Assembly (NCBI RefSeq): GCF_020740795.1
Contig: NC_067295.1
Span: 2,046,501-2,110,500 of the forward strand
Reading direction: 5' to 3'
DNA length: 64,000 bases
DNA from: Apus apus
Taxonomy: Eukaryota; Chordata; Aves; Apodiformes; Apodidae
The position numbers and the translations under genes were made by a program. The notes below the pieces were generated by a model. That model worked only from the letters and a program-made list of their open reading frames with translations, was not told where the DNA came from and made no database searches. Positions 12,201 to 23,591 of the stretch are shown here, piece by piece (the stretch's first letter is position 1; each line of letters begins with the position of its first letter).

Positions 12201-15200
12201 AATTTCTTCCCAAACCAGCGTTGACACTGACAGGTGCAACCTTGAGTCACCTGGAGAGTGTCCTTTTAATGTCCTCCCCCACTCAGCCAGGGGAAGGCAA
12301 AGCAGCCAGCAGAAGTGACATCTTCTATCAGACCAACTGACAGGTTGGCAGGGGCAGCAGAAAAACCCTCAGGCGTGGAGAGCTCCAGCAGAGCCAAACT
12401 GCTCAGGGCTCTGCCCACATTTCTTGGCAAATTCACTCCCCTCAGTGCCACTGAGGTTGTCCATATCATCACCAGCTATTCTGGATGCAGAGTTCTGTCT
12501 GCCTGCTTCGGTCTGCACACAGGAACGGTCTCAGCTGTGTTCTGAAGCCTCTGTCCCTTTCAGACCATACTCTCTTAAGGCAGCTGCAGTGGCTGAAGCT
12601 GCAGGAGCACACGCTGTGTTTCACCCTCCTTTTCAGCAAGGCAGGAAAAGGCAGCAGTGAGTGATGCCTCCTATTGAGTATTATCCCGTTACCCTTCTGA
12701 AGCTTCTCATGGAGACAGAGAACAATGATCCAGGCACTGATGGTATCATAGTGCTCCCTGGTGTGACATTTTATTAGTGGAGCTGGAGGAGCACAGGGGC
12801 CTTGCATAAACAGCCCCTTTCCATCCCTTCCCATTGTTTTTGGCATTCCAGCAGTGCCATCCCTCTGTTAGCACAGGGCTGTCATCTGAGCAACAGTGTT
12901 AATTACAAAGAACATGAAGAGCTGCAAATGAGCACCTTCATGGGAACTTCAAAGTGCATTGGTAGAAGTGTGAAAGGATCCAAGATGATGTGTATAAATA
13001 TGTGTGTTGTCCAGATGCTCCTCATCCATATTGCACCTAAATTGTAGCTTTCAGCCTGCTGTGGGCTTTACATTTCATAGAATGATGATCCAAATGTACT
13101 ACATAACAGGAAATAGTCTCCAAGCTGTGCTGTGTATCTTTTCTGAACCCCTCTAGACTCTGGAAGCTGGGGGGTAAATGTGATGTTCCCTTCCAGTCTC
13201 TCAGGACTTGTGCTCCTTACCTGGATACAAAAGCTAACACATACAGAGGTGTGATCCAGGCAGTGACTTAATCTGCCTTCTTCTTCCTCAACACTAACCA
13301 TGAAGCAGCTCTGCACCCTGAGTACAGCAGAGCTTTAGCAGCAGATGAGCAGCAGTGCAGGACAGACTTTGTCACTCTTGGCAGAGAAATACTGACATTA
13401 AACCCCTTTGCGTTCAAGAAGAGTTTCCCAGAGTTAAGCAAGATTGTACAAATCTGGGTAAAATCTTTGTAGCCAAAATAATTTTAAAAAGCAGAAGTCT
13501 TATCCCAAAAAGGAATTAAATACTTGGTGTTGGATTTACATTTCCAGTGCGTCTCTGTGAGAAGATAAAGAAAAAATATTGAGCTGGATTAGCCAAAGAC
13601 AAGAGTTATGGAGTTAGAGAGTTATGGTCAAGGGTTTCCCCTCTCTTCCCTCCCCACCAGTGTGGATGTTGTGCTTCTGAACAAGAACATCCATCCTGGG
13701 TTTAATGGGCTTGAACTAAAATATCTTAAATACACACCTCTAAGTGCCCCTTGCAGACTTGCCCATATTAAGGCCCTCGTGCCCAGGCCATAAATCACCT
13801 AATCAGTATGTTGTGGTGCACTAGTCTCAGGAGAATCTAATTTCACATCTGAGGTGCTGGGAGCTGGCTGCTGGCCAGAAAATTGAGATAGCATCCTTCA
13901 TCAGGGCTTGATAAACGTTGCAAATGTGTGTGGCAGTGTTTGAGAAAGCAGAGTTAAGGGCTCTTTGTGTTCAGAAGAGGCTGCTTTTGTTGGGTTTTGC
14001 TTTGGAAATAAGAGCAGTGTTTTACACTCAGGACACAGACAGGAGTTGGAGTTTCAAGAAATTCATTTAGGAGGAAAGCTTAACAGAAGTAATTAAAGCC
14101 CAGCCTGACTAACCCTCAGAGGAAGGAACTTAATAGTCTGCAAATTACTTGAAGCTGATGCATGGCTCAGCATTTATTCATTCTCAGGAGCATTTCCTCA
14201 TGCGTGTCAGTCTCTGGAAGTCTGTGTTACCAGTCACGGAGCCTGGGCTCCAAGAAGAAGATGGATGACAGAAATCCAGCACATTTGCAGGTGAATGCAT
14301 TTCAGAGGGGATGAATGCTGCAAAAAGTGCCCCAAATGAGAAAGAACTGAGGTGCAATCATGTAATGGATTTCCCCAGGGGTAATGAGATGCAAGTATTG
14401 GAAAATATTGAGCATTTGGGGGTTTTAGATTTAGTTTGGACGAGATGCTTATAAAAAGAGACAAAGGGATATTCTTGTGCTACTGACCACATTGGAGAAA
14501 TTAAATACTAACCAGCATAACAGGAATAGCTGTAGGATATGTCTGCTTTCTGCAGTGTGGGAATAGCTTGTGATTCTCTCAGATTCCATTCATCCCAGTG
14601 GGCTGCTGGGTGCTGGAGAAGGTTACATTCAGGCTGGGGTAAGGCACAGGTTCCTGTTGTGGTGTTCCCAAACTAACTACCAAGGGGGTTGGGATGGTCC
14701 TCCAGCTTCAGACAGCTTTTCATTGAGACTAGATGACTGGGGAAACTCTTGTGTTGCTGCAGTCCAAAGGATCATAACCAGCTTTTTGTGCCTTGAAATA
14801 TCTGATGCTCCCTGGAGCTGAATCCTTTGGTTCAAACTTTCCTCGTCCTTTGTTCTACTCAGCTCTGAGCTGTTAGAGCAGGGAGAGCAGAGCAGGTCAG
14901 TGACATGGCCAGTACTCAGATGATCTAATGGATTTCTTCTGGTGGCTCAGGCTTGGCTCCCTGCCCCTCTCCAAATCCAATCCAGCTTGTCAATACACTA
15001 AGTAAAAGCTAGAAAGGAAAACAAGACAGATACTAATTGTGGCTGTCAAACATCTGTCGGTGCTGGACGTGGAGAGAGAGTGAACACAAGGCTGTTTCCA
15101 TCAGCAGGTACTTGCTGCCAGTCCTCCAGTAAGCTGGAAATTCAGGATTAATTGCCCCGTGTTTATCTGCAACCAGACATTAAGTAAATTGAATTAACAT

Positions 15201-15570
15201 TAGAATTGATTGTGTTGCCAGCTGAGGGGATGCAAGGCAGAAACTCTCCTGATACCGGCTCCAATTGAAATGGTGAAGGAGGAAGAAAAATCTGAGATAA
15301 ATTAAGAGGAAGAAAGTGAATTGCCAAGTGTAAGCTCCTCTCACTGCTCCCACAGAGTATGAAGGACTCCAGGTGGAACACGGGCATCATTTGATCTTGG
15401 GTGTAGTCTTATTTTAGCTGTGTAGAGGAAAAACTCCCAAAGTGTGACTCCTAAAAGCAAAGGAGAGAGACATAGCTTGGACACTCTGCAATTATTCTTG
15501 AAGTGGAAAGAGATTAAACTGCTGAAAAACATTTTCACAGTTCTTTTTCTTTCTATATTTGGAAAACAAG

Positions 15571-15597
15571 ACAAACCAAACCAACCAACCAACCAAA
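15571..15597. repeat. (CCAA)n tetranucleotide microsatellite
   Basis: CCAA units are repeated about five times, preceded by imperfect ACAAACCAAA. A simple repeat, likely polymorphic in length. Confidence 0.85.
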
Positions 15598-18524
15598 AAT
15601 CCTACAAAACCTTAGGAAAAAATAATCTTGTAGGGAGGTTTTCTTGTCTCTGCTCAACCCCATGGCTTGGTGCTGAAAGCAAGAAATTATCTTGGCAGCT
15701 CCCACCCAGCCTCTGCATCCCAAGGGGCTCCATCCTTCCCTCCTGGTTCACGACAGAGGCTCCAAAGATGAAGACAAACCACCCACCTCCCTTTCTCACC
15801 ATCTGTGCCTCAGCTCTTATGAAAGTGGAGGTGTCTCCTGCTACTTAAAGACCTGAGCAGCAAAAAATTAAGAGCAAAGTGTCAAAATAGCAGTAAGGCA
15901 GAAATTACTCCAAAATATCTTGATTTTCTAAAACATTTTGATTAAAAAAAATAATTCCCAGCACTGTTTTACTTTGCATTTCATCTGAATATATGAGCAC
16001 AAATAGGGAATTTCATCCCCAATTCGTGACCAAGAAGGACATGAGAGCAATGACAAGGCACAAAAATCTTGTGTGATTTTGGGGAGATGAATTAATTTAC
16101 CCTGCATTTGCTTTCCCCATCTGACAAAGAAGAGAACACTCTGTATGTAAATGTCATCACTGGCTGTAGATGCTCAAATCCTGACGTAGGGAGAGCCACA
16201 AAAGCTTCTGGATAGTTTGTGTCTTCAATTCAAGAAAAGAAACAAGGGTAGGAATGGATGGATATAAAGTTTGGGAAAAGACACAGACATTTTTACCCAG
16301 CTCATTCATACCCTGACTTCCAAAGGGTGACAGAAAATGGGTGTTCAAAAAGTTGCAACACTCAGGAAGTTCATCAAACCACAAAGACTGTCAATGCAAA
16401 GTAGGAATGTTGTATACAATGGGTAAGTAAAACCACTATAATAAATCTGTCACCTGATGAAATCCTCTGCTGAGGGCTGCAAACACTGAAGTATTTAAAG
16501 AAAAAAACAACAATACGAGGTGGTAAAATGACCAGCCCAGGATTCTTCAATAAAATGCTATAATAACAACGAAACAAGGGCAGAGAAGAAGACAAACTTT
16601 GTATGTAAGTGATCAGCCTCCATGGTTTATATAGGATGCAACAGCCACAAATTAAACTTATTTGACAAGAAATCCTACTTGCCAAAAGGAATTTTTTCTA
16701 TTAAAGAGAAAATCTGTTTTGCTTCTCATGTGCAGCGACCAGGGGGAAGTTTAACTTGGATAAAGCTGAAGAAGAGAAACAGTAAAATAGATCTGATAAG
16801 CCTTAAAAAAAGGTGATAGGCAAGACAGGCCCTTCTCTAGAGCCTTCCATCCATCACCAAGTGGATTTAATGCTTGTTTAAGGCTCTACCTTGAACACTG
16901 AGGTGGTGCTGCCCATTGCACAACTGAATGAAGCATCTAATCATAAAGATTAAAAGTCATAGAGCTTATATCTGCACCCAGACTGGGGTTAAGCTTCACC
17001 CAGGCCTCAACAAAGACCCAGCACCTGCTGGAAGAAGGTTACTGGTAGAGGAGGAATCCTGTTTGTTAAACCTTTTATTGACAAGGACTTGATGGGAACA
17101 TCATCCCAGCTTCCAGCATCTTCCCTGGTGCAGGATCATCCCCAGTGGATTCCAGTGTCCCTGTGGGCTATCTCAGCTCCTCCCAGGAGCTGGAAGCTCA
17201 CGAGATGCAACCTCACCCAAGGGCAGCACTGAGGCACCTGGGGAAGTGGAAGCTCCAGTTGCTACCATCTGAGTCTGGCTCTTTCTTTCCCCCATGCTGG
17301 TTTTCCGAAGGCCATAACCCACCTGCAGAGGGAGGCTGAAGGACAGGAGCTGAGCAGGCTGCTGAGATATAAACCAGAAATCTGGTGAGCAGCAGGACTA
17401 ACCCTGCTCCCTTGTCCATTTACAGCAGCTGCAATCTCAGCTAATGCACTGCTGGCTGCTTTTAGAGGTGGGAGGTTTGCACACTTTAGGGGGTACATTG
17501 CTCCAAAGAATTTTCATTTTAAATTGACCAGCCTGAGTCATGGTTTGAAATGTGACATTAGAAGCACCAATATAACCATCTCTACCAAATTTTCTCTCCC
17601 AGTCTCTCTGTGCAGGGCATTTTTGATTCCCTGAAGCAGACAGAAAATAAAGTGGTGAAACTCGAGCTGCAGAAATGAGGTTTTGTTTCAAGGATCAAAA
17701 CAAAACCTCACCAGAAATTGATATGACTTTCCACCTTAACACCAGGAAGCAAAGAAGTAAATAAGGAGTAAATAAATGCTTCCTAAATGTTAGTCTTAAA
17801 AATCACAGTCTCATAACAACTTCAAAAATGGAAATGAAACTTGTTGGTCACAGGAATACAGCTTTTTTTTCAGTAAATATCTGGGTTTTGCTGTGGAGTG
17901 AGAGGGAAGATATCAAAGCTTCTTTCTCAGTGCTGTTATCAACTCACAGTCGAGGCTTTGCAGAACACAGTGTGCCAGCAGAACAGGCAGAATACTCCCC
18001 AGGGCCAGGAACTCAGTATTGGTAGAGCATTTCAGAAGAGGGACTTGAAATATTTTAAGCACAGGACATTATAGCTGACAAAAACCAACCTGTGTAATGT
18101 TGTTCTTCATAGAGCAAGATGTGTAAAGTGCCAGGAAGAATCCAAGAAGACGTATCCTACCTATTAACCAAACACTTGCTAGGAGTAGTAAGCCTGCTAA
18201 TGAGACAGGCTCTCCCCAGCACCAAAGCAAATTCGACTGTGGAGGTTAATCATGAGGCTCTTATGTGCCACACATCAGCACGTGAGCATGGAGATGGGTT
18301 TTAATATTTAATCATTATTATTATGTTTGCTCCTGCTTCTCATTAAAAGCAAAGCAATACATTGAAGTGAATTTGTCTGCAGACTTAATTTCCTAACAGG
18401 ACTAAAGGCTGCAAGTTATTTGCATTAGAAAACAGCTAAAGTGCCAGCAGAGGCCATGGCAAAGAATAGATGCAGAAAACACAGCCTCAACCGTGTGTGA
18501 AAACCTTCCTGGACTGAAACAAGA

Positions 18525-18536
18525 GGGGGGGGGGGG
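18525..18536. repeat. G12 homopolymer run
   Basis: Twelve consecutive G residues after AAGA. Long G runs are rare outside CpG islands and prone to length error in sequencing, so the exact count should be treated with care. Confidence 0.85.
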
Positions 18537-21264
18537 AAATAAAATGCTGCAAGCCTTTCTGAATCAACAGTTTCTAAAAAACTGTTTGTATCACCGGAAT
18601 ATTGTTCCTTCAGCTCTGAGTGTTTCTCAGATAACACAAAGGAAACACTTGTTTAGGGCTGTATCAGATGCCAGATGCTATTGCTTCTACACTCCACATC
18701 TTTGTGCTGGAGAGCACTTGTAAGTCAAAGATCATTTTCCTACTCTTTTCCTTGGAGAGAACAACAAGTTCTGGAGTTGAATCCTAAAATGAGCATTATA
18801 TTATCAAATACTTCATTTTTACCAAACTGCCTCTATTATCCCCTCCAATCTTGCAACAAGTCCCCAGGCGTGTAAATATTTGTCATTAGACCTCCAGAGC
18901 TTTCCATTTAATGAGGCTTCCCTCCTTATTTAATAAAGGCTGTTCTATTAAATGATTTACCTGTGTTTACACCCACATAATGAGGAATCTGGCAGAAAAC
19001 CAAACAGTTTTGCAGGCTTGAGGTGCTGGTTGCTGCTCCCATTAACAACTACAAAAGGAATAATGAATCATTAGGTAAATCACCTCCTCTCTGTGCTTTC
19101 CAGTCACAACAGTACAACAAAAAACCACTCATGGAGGTCACAAAGTGACTTCAGCAGCTCCAGTCCTCTTCCCACAGAACATATTCCTGGAAGTGCCAGC
19201 ACCAGTGCAATAACCATTTCAGGTTTGGAGCACCTCAGCTGCACTGAGCTGTTTAGAGGACATTTATGCAGGAGATTTTTGTTTTGGACAGCTGAACTCT
19301 GAAGAATTCTGGTGAACTTTGTTTAGAAGACAGCTGGAAAGGGTTACATGCTACCTACTAACTAATCATGGTGGTCTGCTCGTTGCACTGGTAGAAGACA
19401 AGAAGTTTTCATTGAAAAGCTGGTTTTCTGCTTTTCTGGTATTCTGGCCTCCATGTGGTCCTCTCACTGCTTGAGGGTGGCCATGGAATGCAGAGCATTT
19501 TTACAGAAGTGCTGCCCAAGGAGCAGGTGCATAAGGCAGAACATGATGAGAATTCAGGGAAAGACCTTCCTCTGAGCCGCAGGTCTGCACATCACAGGTC
19601 TGAGTCTGGTTCTCAATATGCAACCCCTCACATTTCTCCTAACACAAGGTTAACAGAAGGAGGTCACATTCTGAAGAAGATGTGCTGCTTGGACATCACC
19701 TCATTGAAAACAAAGCACCTTCATTAAATGAAAATGCATGTAATTACATTTAATTGTAGACTATCAGAGAACAAATCTATGGAACCAATTTGAAACACAA
19801 CACAGAGAAGTACACTGCTTTGAAACAGGAAAACATGTACACTTGCAAACATCTTCCCACAACTATTCTGCAGTTAACCATTGGTCACCTCAAATGGTTT
19901 TCCTGTTTCATCCCTTTGATGAAACCCAGCAAGGTCTTAAGAAGGTTTTGCTTTGCAGCTGGAATCTTGCCATTTTCCTCATGACTTCAATAGGATGGGG
20001 AAATTATCTTCAAATGTCAGTTGAGTCTGTTGGAGACACTTACAGGATGCCAGTTCAAAACCAGAAAACAGCAGGATGTGGGCAAAATTATTTTATTGAA
20101 TTATTCATCTTTCAAACCCACAGTGCCCAAAAACCTGACAGAATCAGAGCTCCAGGACCATTCCTGTGTGCTCAGGACCAATTATGCTGCTGGAGAGTGA
20201 CGCATGGAGGACAGAAGGAGGAGGGACAGGGATGGTGGGAATGATGGCATGTGACACCAACATGCCTCTCTAACCAGGTTCTGGAAGGTCACAGAACCCT
20301 TCACCAGCAATGAACCGAGTGAGAAACAGGTAGAACACCTAGAGGTGTGTCCCCTCACTGGTTTTAACAATTGGTTAAAAGAAAAAAGAATGAAGTCCTT
20401 CTGATGGAAAATGAGCTTCTCATCAAAAACTGCATTGTCAGAAATACTGGCTGAAACCACCAGATGCTGCTGGTACAAAGTGGTGTGTGTGGCATTTTGC
20501 CACGTAAAGGTTAAGACCAGTGATTCTTCTCCAGTGCTGGGGAAATGGTGCTTGGAGGCTGGCAGAGAGTTATAGATGGGTTTGCTCAGAGAGGAGTAAG
20601 CTCTGTGGAAGGATACATATTTTGATCAGCAGGACAGGACAAAAATTTAGACCTTAACAACAGTTTGTCTGCCAGATCTAGGGCTGAAGGAGCAATGAGT
20701 TTGGTGCATGGCTGGTGAGAACAGCTGATTCGAAAGTCATGGAAAGAAAAACAAAGTTTTCTTCCCCAACCAAGTTGGAAATAGCAGAGTAATGATCGCT
20801 CGAGGTAGCAGTGAGCAAGCCCTTGGCCTGTGATTTCTCCTCCAATAGGGCTCCCAGGAGGCAGAGAGTTCTGTTGGAGCATCACCAAGGTGGGGAGGAA
20901 TCCCAGGCTGCTCAGCAGTGACCAACTGGTGAGATCTTCATGCATCTCCGGCAGGGGTGATTCCACAATTGGACAACAGGTGGGTCTGTAATTACAGCCC
21001 ATTTGAGAGATTTTTAATGCACTGAATTGAAAGGCATTGATTTTTCTTCCTCATAAGGAGAATAACAAAGAGAAGAAAACCTCACTGTGATTCCCACTGC
21101 CTGGTTTTCTGCAGCATGTTCTGCAGGAAAAGTGAAAACATTCAGCTTCAGCCAGCCCAGTGGAATGTAAGGGAATGGAGCAACTATGTCCCAGTTAGAA
21201 GCTGTGCTGAGGAATATTTTCTGTGAGCTTGGAAAGTGTTTGAGCTGAATGCAAACCAATCATT

Positions 21265-21316
21265 GAGGGGGGGAAAAAAAGAAAAAAGTAAAAAAGAAAA
21301 AGAGGGGAAAAAAAAG
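21265..21316. repeat. Purine-only G/A tract
   Basis: About 50 bases that are almost entirely G and A on the + strand (GAGGGGGGG, then A-runs broken by single G residues), with a lone T in the middle. A low-complexity homopurine tract of the kind that can adopt non-B structures. Confidence 0.8.
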
Positions 21317-23387
21317 CCCCTGCTGTATGTGGAGTTCTTGGGAGAAGCAGAGATTGGAAACCCAACCCCACAGCCATGGCCAGGGCTGACGGGGTGGACG
21401 TGTGACAGAAATCTGGAGCCAGTGTGGTCTGAAGCTTTGAACAGTGAACAGCAGAAAATGGATCCATTTATTTCTATGGTAACATGAATAACTCAGGGCT
21501 ACACTAGAGCCCAAATCTCAGCTGGATTTGAAAACTCCAAGTGATGAGCAACCACTCTCATCCAGCAAGCTCGATGATTTTCTTTCAAGGTAATATAGCA
21601 GAGCTCTTCCTTCCCTGATCACTTCTTTTTTTTCCCTCAAAACTGACAATCTTAAAAAAAAAGTTCAAAATCTGAAGAGAAAATTTTCCTGTAACCTTCA
21701 TGTAGGATCTGAGTCTTGGGAGCCACAACTCGACCCAGTGACAGCCAGTGTTGTAGTATGCTGGGATAGGCATCTTCACACCATGGTCATCCTGCACTTG
21801 GGGACTCTTGTGTGGAAGGGGCATGTTTCCCCGCCCCAGCTGGCAGTTCAACCAAGAACATACTCTTTGCCAGTGCCTCTGACTCCCATTTTTTAAAAGA
21901 AAGATTTTCACCACTTAGGAAGATTTTGAAGCACTAAGGAGTCAATTTCCAGCCTGGCAAAGCCATGCAGATTCACCTGCTTTTCAGTAGAGTGTTTTTG
22001 TGCAGAAGACTCCTGGCACACCACTGTTGTGTGCTCGTCCCCCACACATCTCACCTGCTGCACACACTTCTGTGCCCACGCTTGGGTGCCAGGAGTTGTT
22101 TTTCCTCCCATGTTTATTCTGGAGGTGGTGTAAGTGATCTTTGGTCTCTGAGCAGGGGCATTAGCCATTGAAAGCATGATAACCAGCAGTGTCCTCTGCC
22201 AGCCTTAGTGTTCCCTTCATTCAGCCCCAGAATGGAGCGTCACTCTTGTCTGGAGTGGGTAAGGAATTCAACAAGCCTGGAGAGCTTTTGAAAATCCTGT
22301 CTCCATCACAGCACAGATCCTGGTAAAAATGCTCTTGTCAAGGTGTTTATTTAGAAGAAGAATGCTGTTTTCTGCAGGGAAATTTAGGGACCGCTGTGTT
22401 TTCTCAGCAACTTCTTTAATGTAACAACTGATAATAAAATGCTAATAAAATATACGAGGGAAATTCACTAAATTAGATTCAAGCTGGTATTCACAGTGGG
22501 ACTATTGTATCCCATTTTGCTTGCAGAGAAGACAATCAAAATCTCCTCTTCTCTGTTTATCATCCCAACTCTATTTTTATCAGATGACTCTCCCCATTGT
22601 CATGGCAAAAGCAGACTGGAGTCTTAGTTCAATTTAGCAATACATGACCATAAATACATCAACAGATTGAATTAGAAAGTGACATGCCAAAAGCAGCTTC
22701 TCTTTTTTTTTCTGTGCATTCACACATCTGACTCAATCATAGATCTCTAATTGAAAAGCCTCAGCCCTGGATTAAGATCATATACATTATTATGAAACAT
22801 GACACCTCGTGCATGCTGATGAGGACAAGGCAGGGGCTGAGGAGCCCTGGGCTCAGTTCACCACCCAGCTCTGACCACCCCCTGCGGTGAAGCAAAGGGC
22901 CTTTGGTGACCCTGGTGTGGGTGTTTAGATATGTAAGAGCAGAGGGAGGGGGGCTGTGGATTGTTTTTGTTCACCTGTTGCATTCAAAGGGTGAAATATT
23001 TCAGCCTCTTCCTGCCCAGCAGGTGAAGTCAATGGGAGATTAGGAGGGAGTAAAGCAAAGCCCCAGGCCAGCCTGCCAGCTTGGATCCCGAGCCCTGCAT
23101 CTTCCTTCTAGCTAGTAATTTTAGGGCTTGATTTGTAGCCAGCTGGAGTAAAACGTGCCCCCCCAAAAAATGGGATTTTGGCTCCCGTTTGCCGTGGAGG
23201 GGCAGGATGCTGAGAGCCACCCTATCACTTCCATTATGCTCACCAGGGACAGGAGAGTAAAACGTGCTGGAGATGCCGGTCCCGTCTCATCGCCCCGGAG
23301 CGCGCCCGCGGGGCTGCGCGGCCCGGGCAGGAGCAGCGGGTCCCTGCGCTGGGGAGGGGGCTCCCTCCGCGTCAGCCTGCGGGAGCC

Positions 23388-23395
23388 TTTAAAAG
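23388..23395 (+). promoter_or_regulatory. SSTR5: TATA-like box (TTTAAAAG)
   Basis: TTTAAAAG sits within the 5' part of the CpG island, about 200 bases before the strong donor at 23591. If used, initiation would be expected roughly 25-35 bases downstream, near 23415-23425. It is not a perfect TATAAA, and CpG-island promoters often initiate without one. Confidence 0.4.
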
Positions 23396-23419
23396 GAGTT
23401 CTCAGAGCTGGCAGGGAGC

Positions 23420-23591
23420 TAGACCGGAGGAAGCCATGCAGGTCTCCTGTGGCAGCCCTCGCTCTGCTCCGCGGGCACACAGCGGGTGCTCCCAGCCCCT
23501 CCCCGGAGCCGCCGCTCTCCGCGCAAGGCGCAGCCTCCGCACCCGTGCCTGGAGTGGGGGTCCGGGGGGCACAGCGAGACGACAGAGCCAG
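23420..23591 (+). other. SSTR5: SSTR5 predicted 5' UTR exon 1
   Basis: The 3' edge is a consensus donor, CAG|GTAAGG, with the last exon base at 23591. The 5' edge is only estimated from the TTTAAAAG box. The exon pairs with the acceptor at 30190/30191. Its ATG at 23436 has G at -3 and stays open to the donor for exactly 52 codons, so it would start an upstream ORF in the mature leader. A 5' UTR intron followed by a single coding exon is the known human SSTR5 layout. A downstream alternative donor, CAG|GTAATC at 23973/23974, could give a longer or different first exon. Confidence 0.6.
23436..23591 (+). other. Upstream ORF in SSTR5 leader (exon 1 part)
   Basis: ATG at 23436 with context GCCATGC (G at -3, C at +4). 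The frame is open for 52 codons to the exon end. If spliced to 30191 it continues for seven more codons (30191-30211) and stops at TAA 30212-30214, giving 59 residues and ending 40 bases before the receptor ATG. The peptide is Arg/Ser/Gly/Pro-rich, typical of GC-rich leader sequence, and resembles no family I know. A translation-regulatory role is plausible but depends on the splice model. Confidence 0.4.

Larger units (their letters stand above)
8656..23259. other. Non-coding stretch upstream of SSTR5
   Basis: There is no supportable gene in this 14.6 kb. Open frames are short (up to about 140 codons) and unrelated to any family I recognise. It contains simple-sequence patches (9223-9240, 15571-15597, 18525-18536, 21265-21316). 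It also has AT-rich segments with clustered homeodomain- and forkhead-type motifs, most clearly around 18868-19085 and 22560-22830. In human the matching interval lies between SOX8 and SSTR5 and is also poor in coding genes. Distal enhancers are therefore plausible, but that is inference. Confidence 0.55.
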
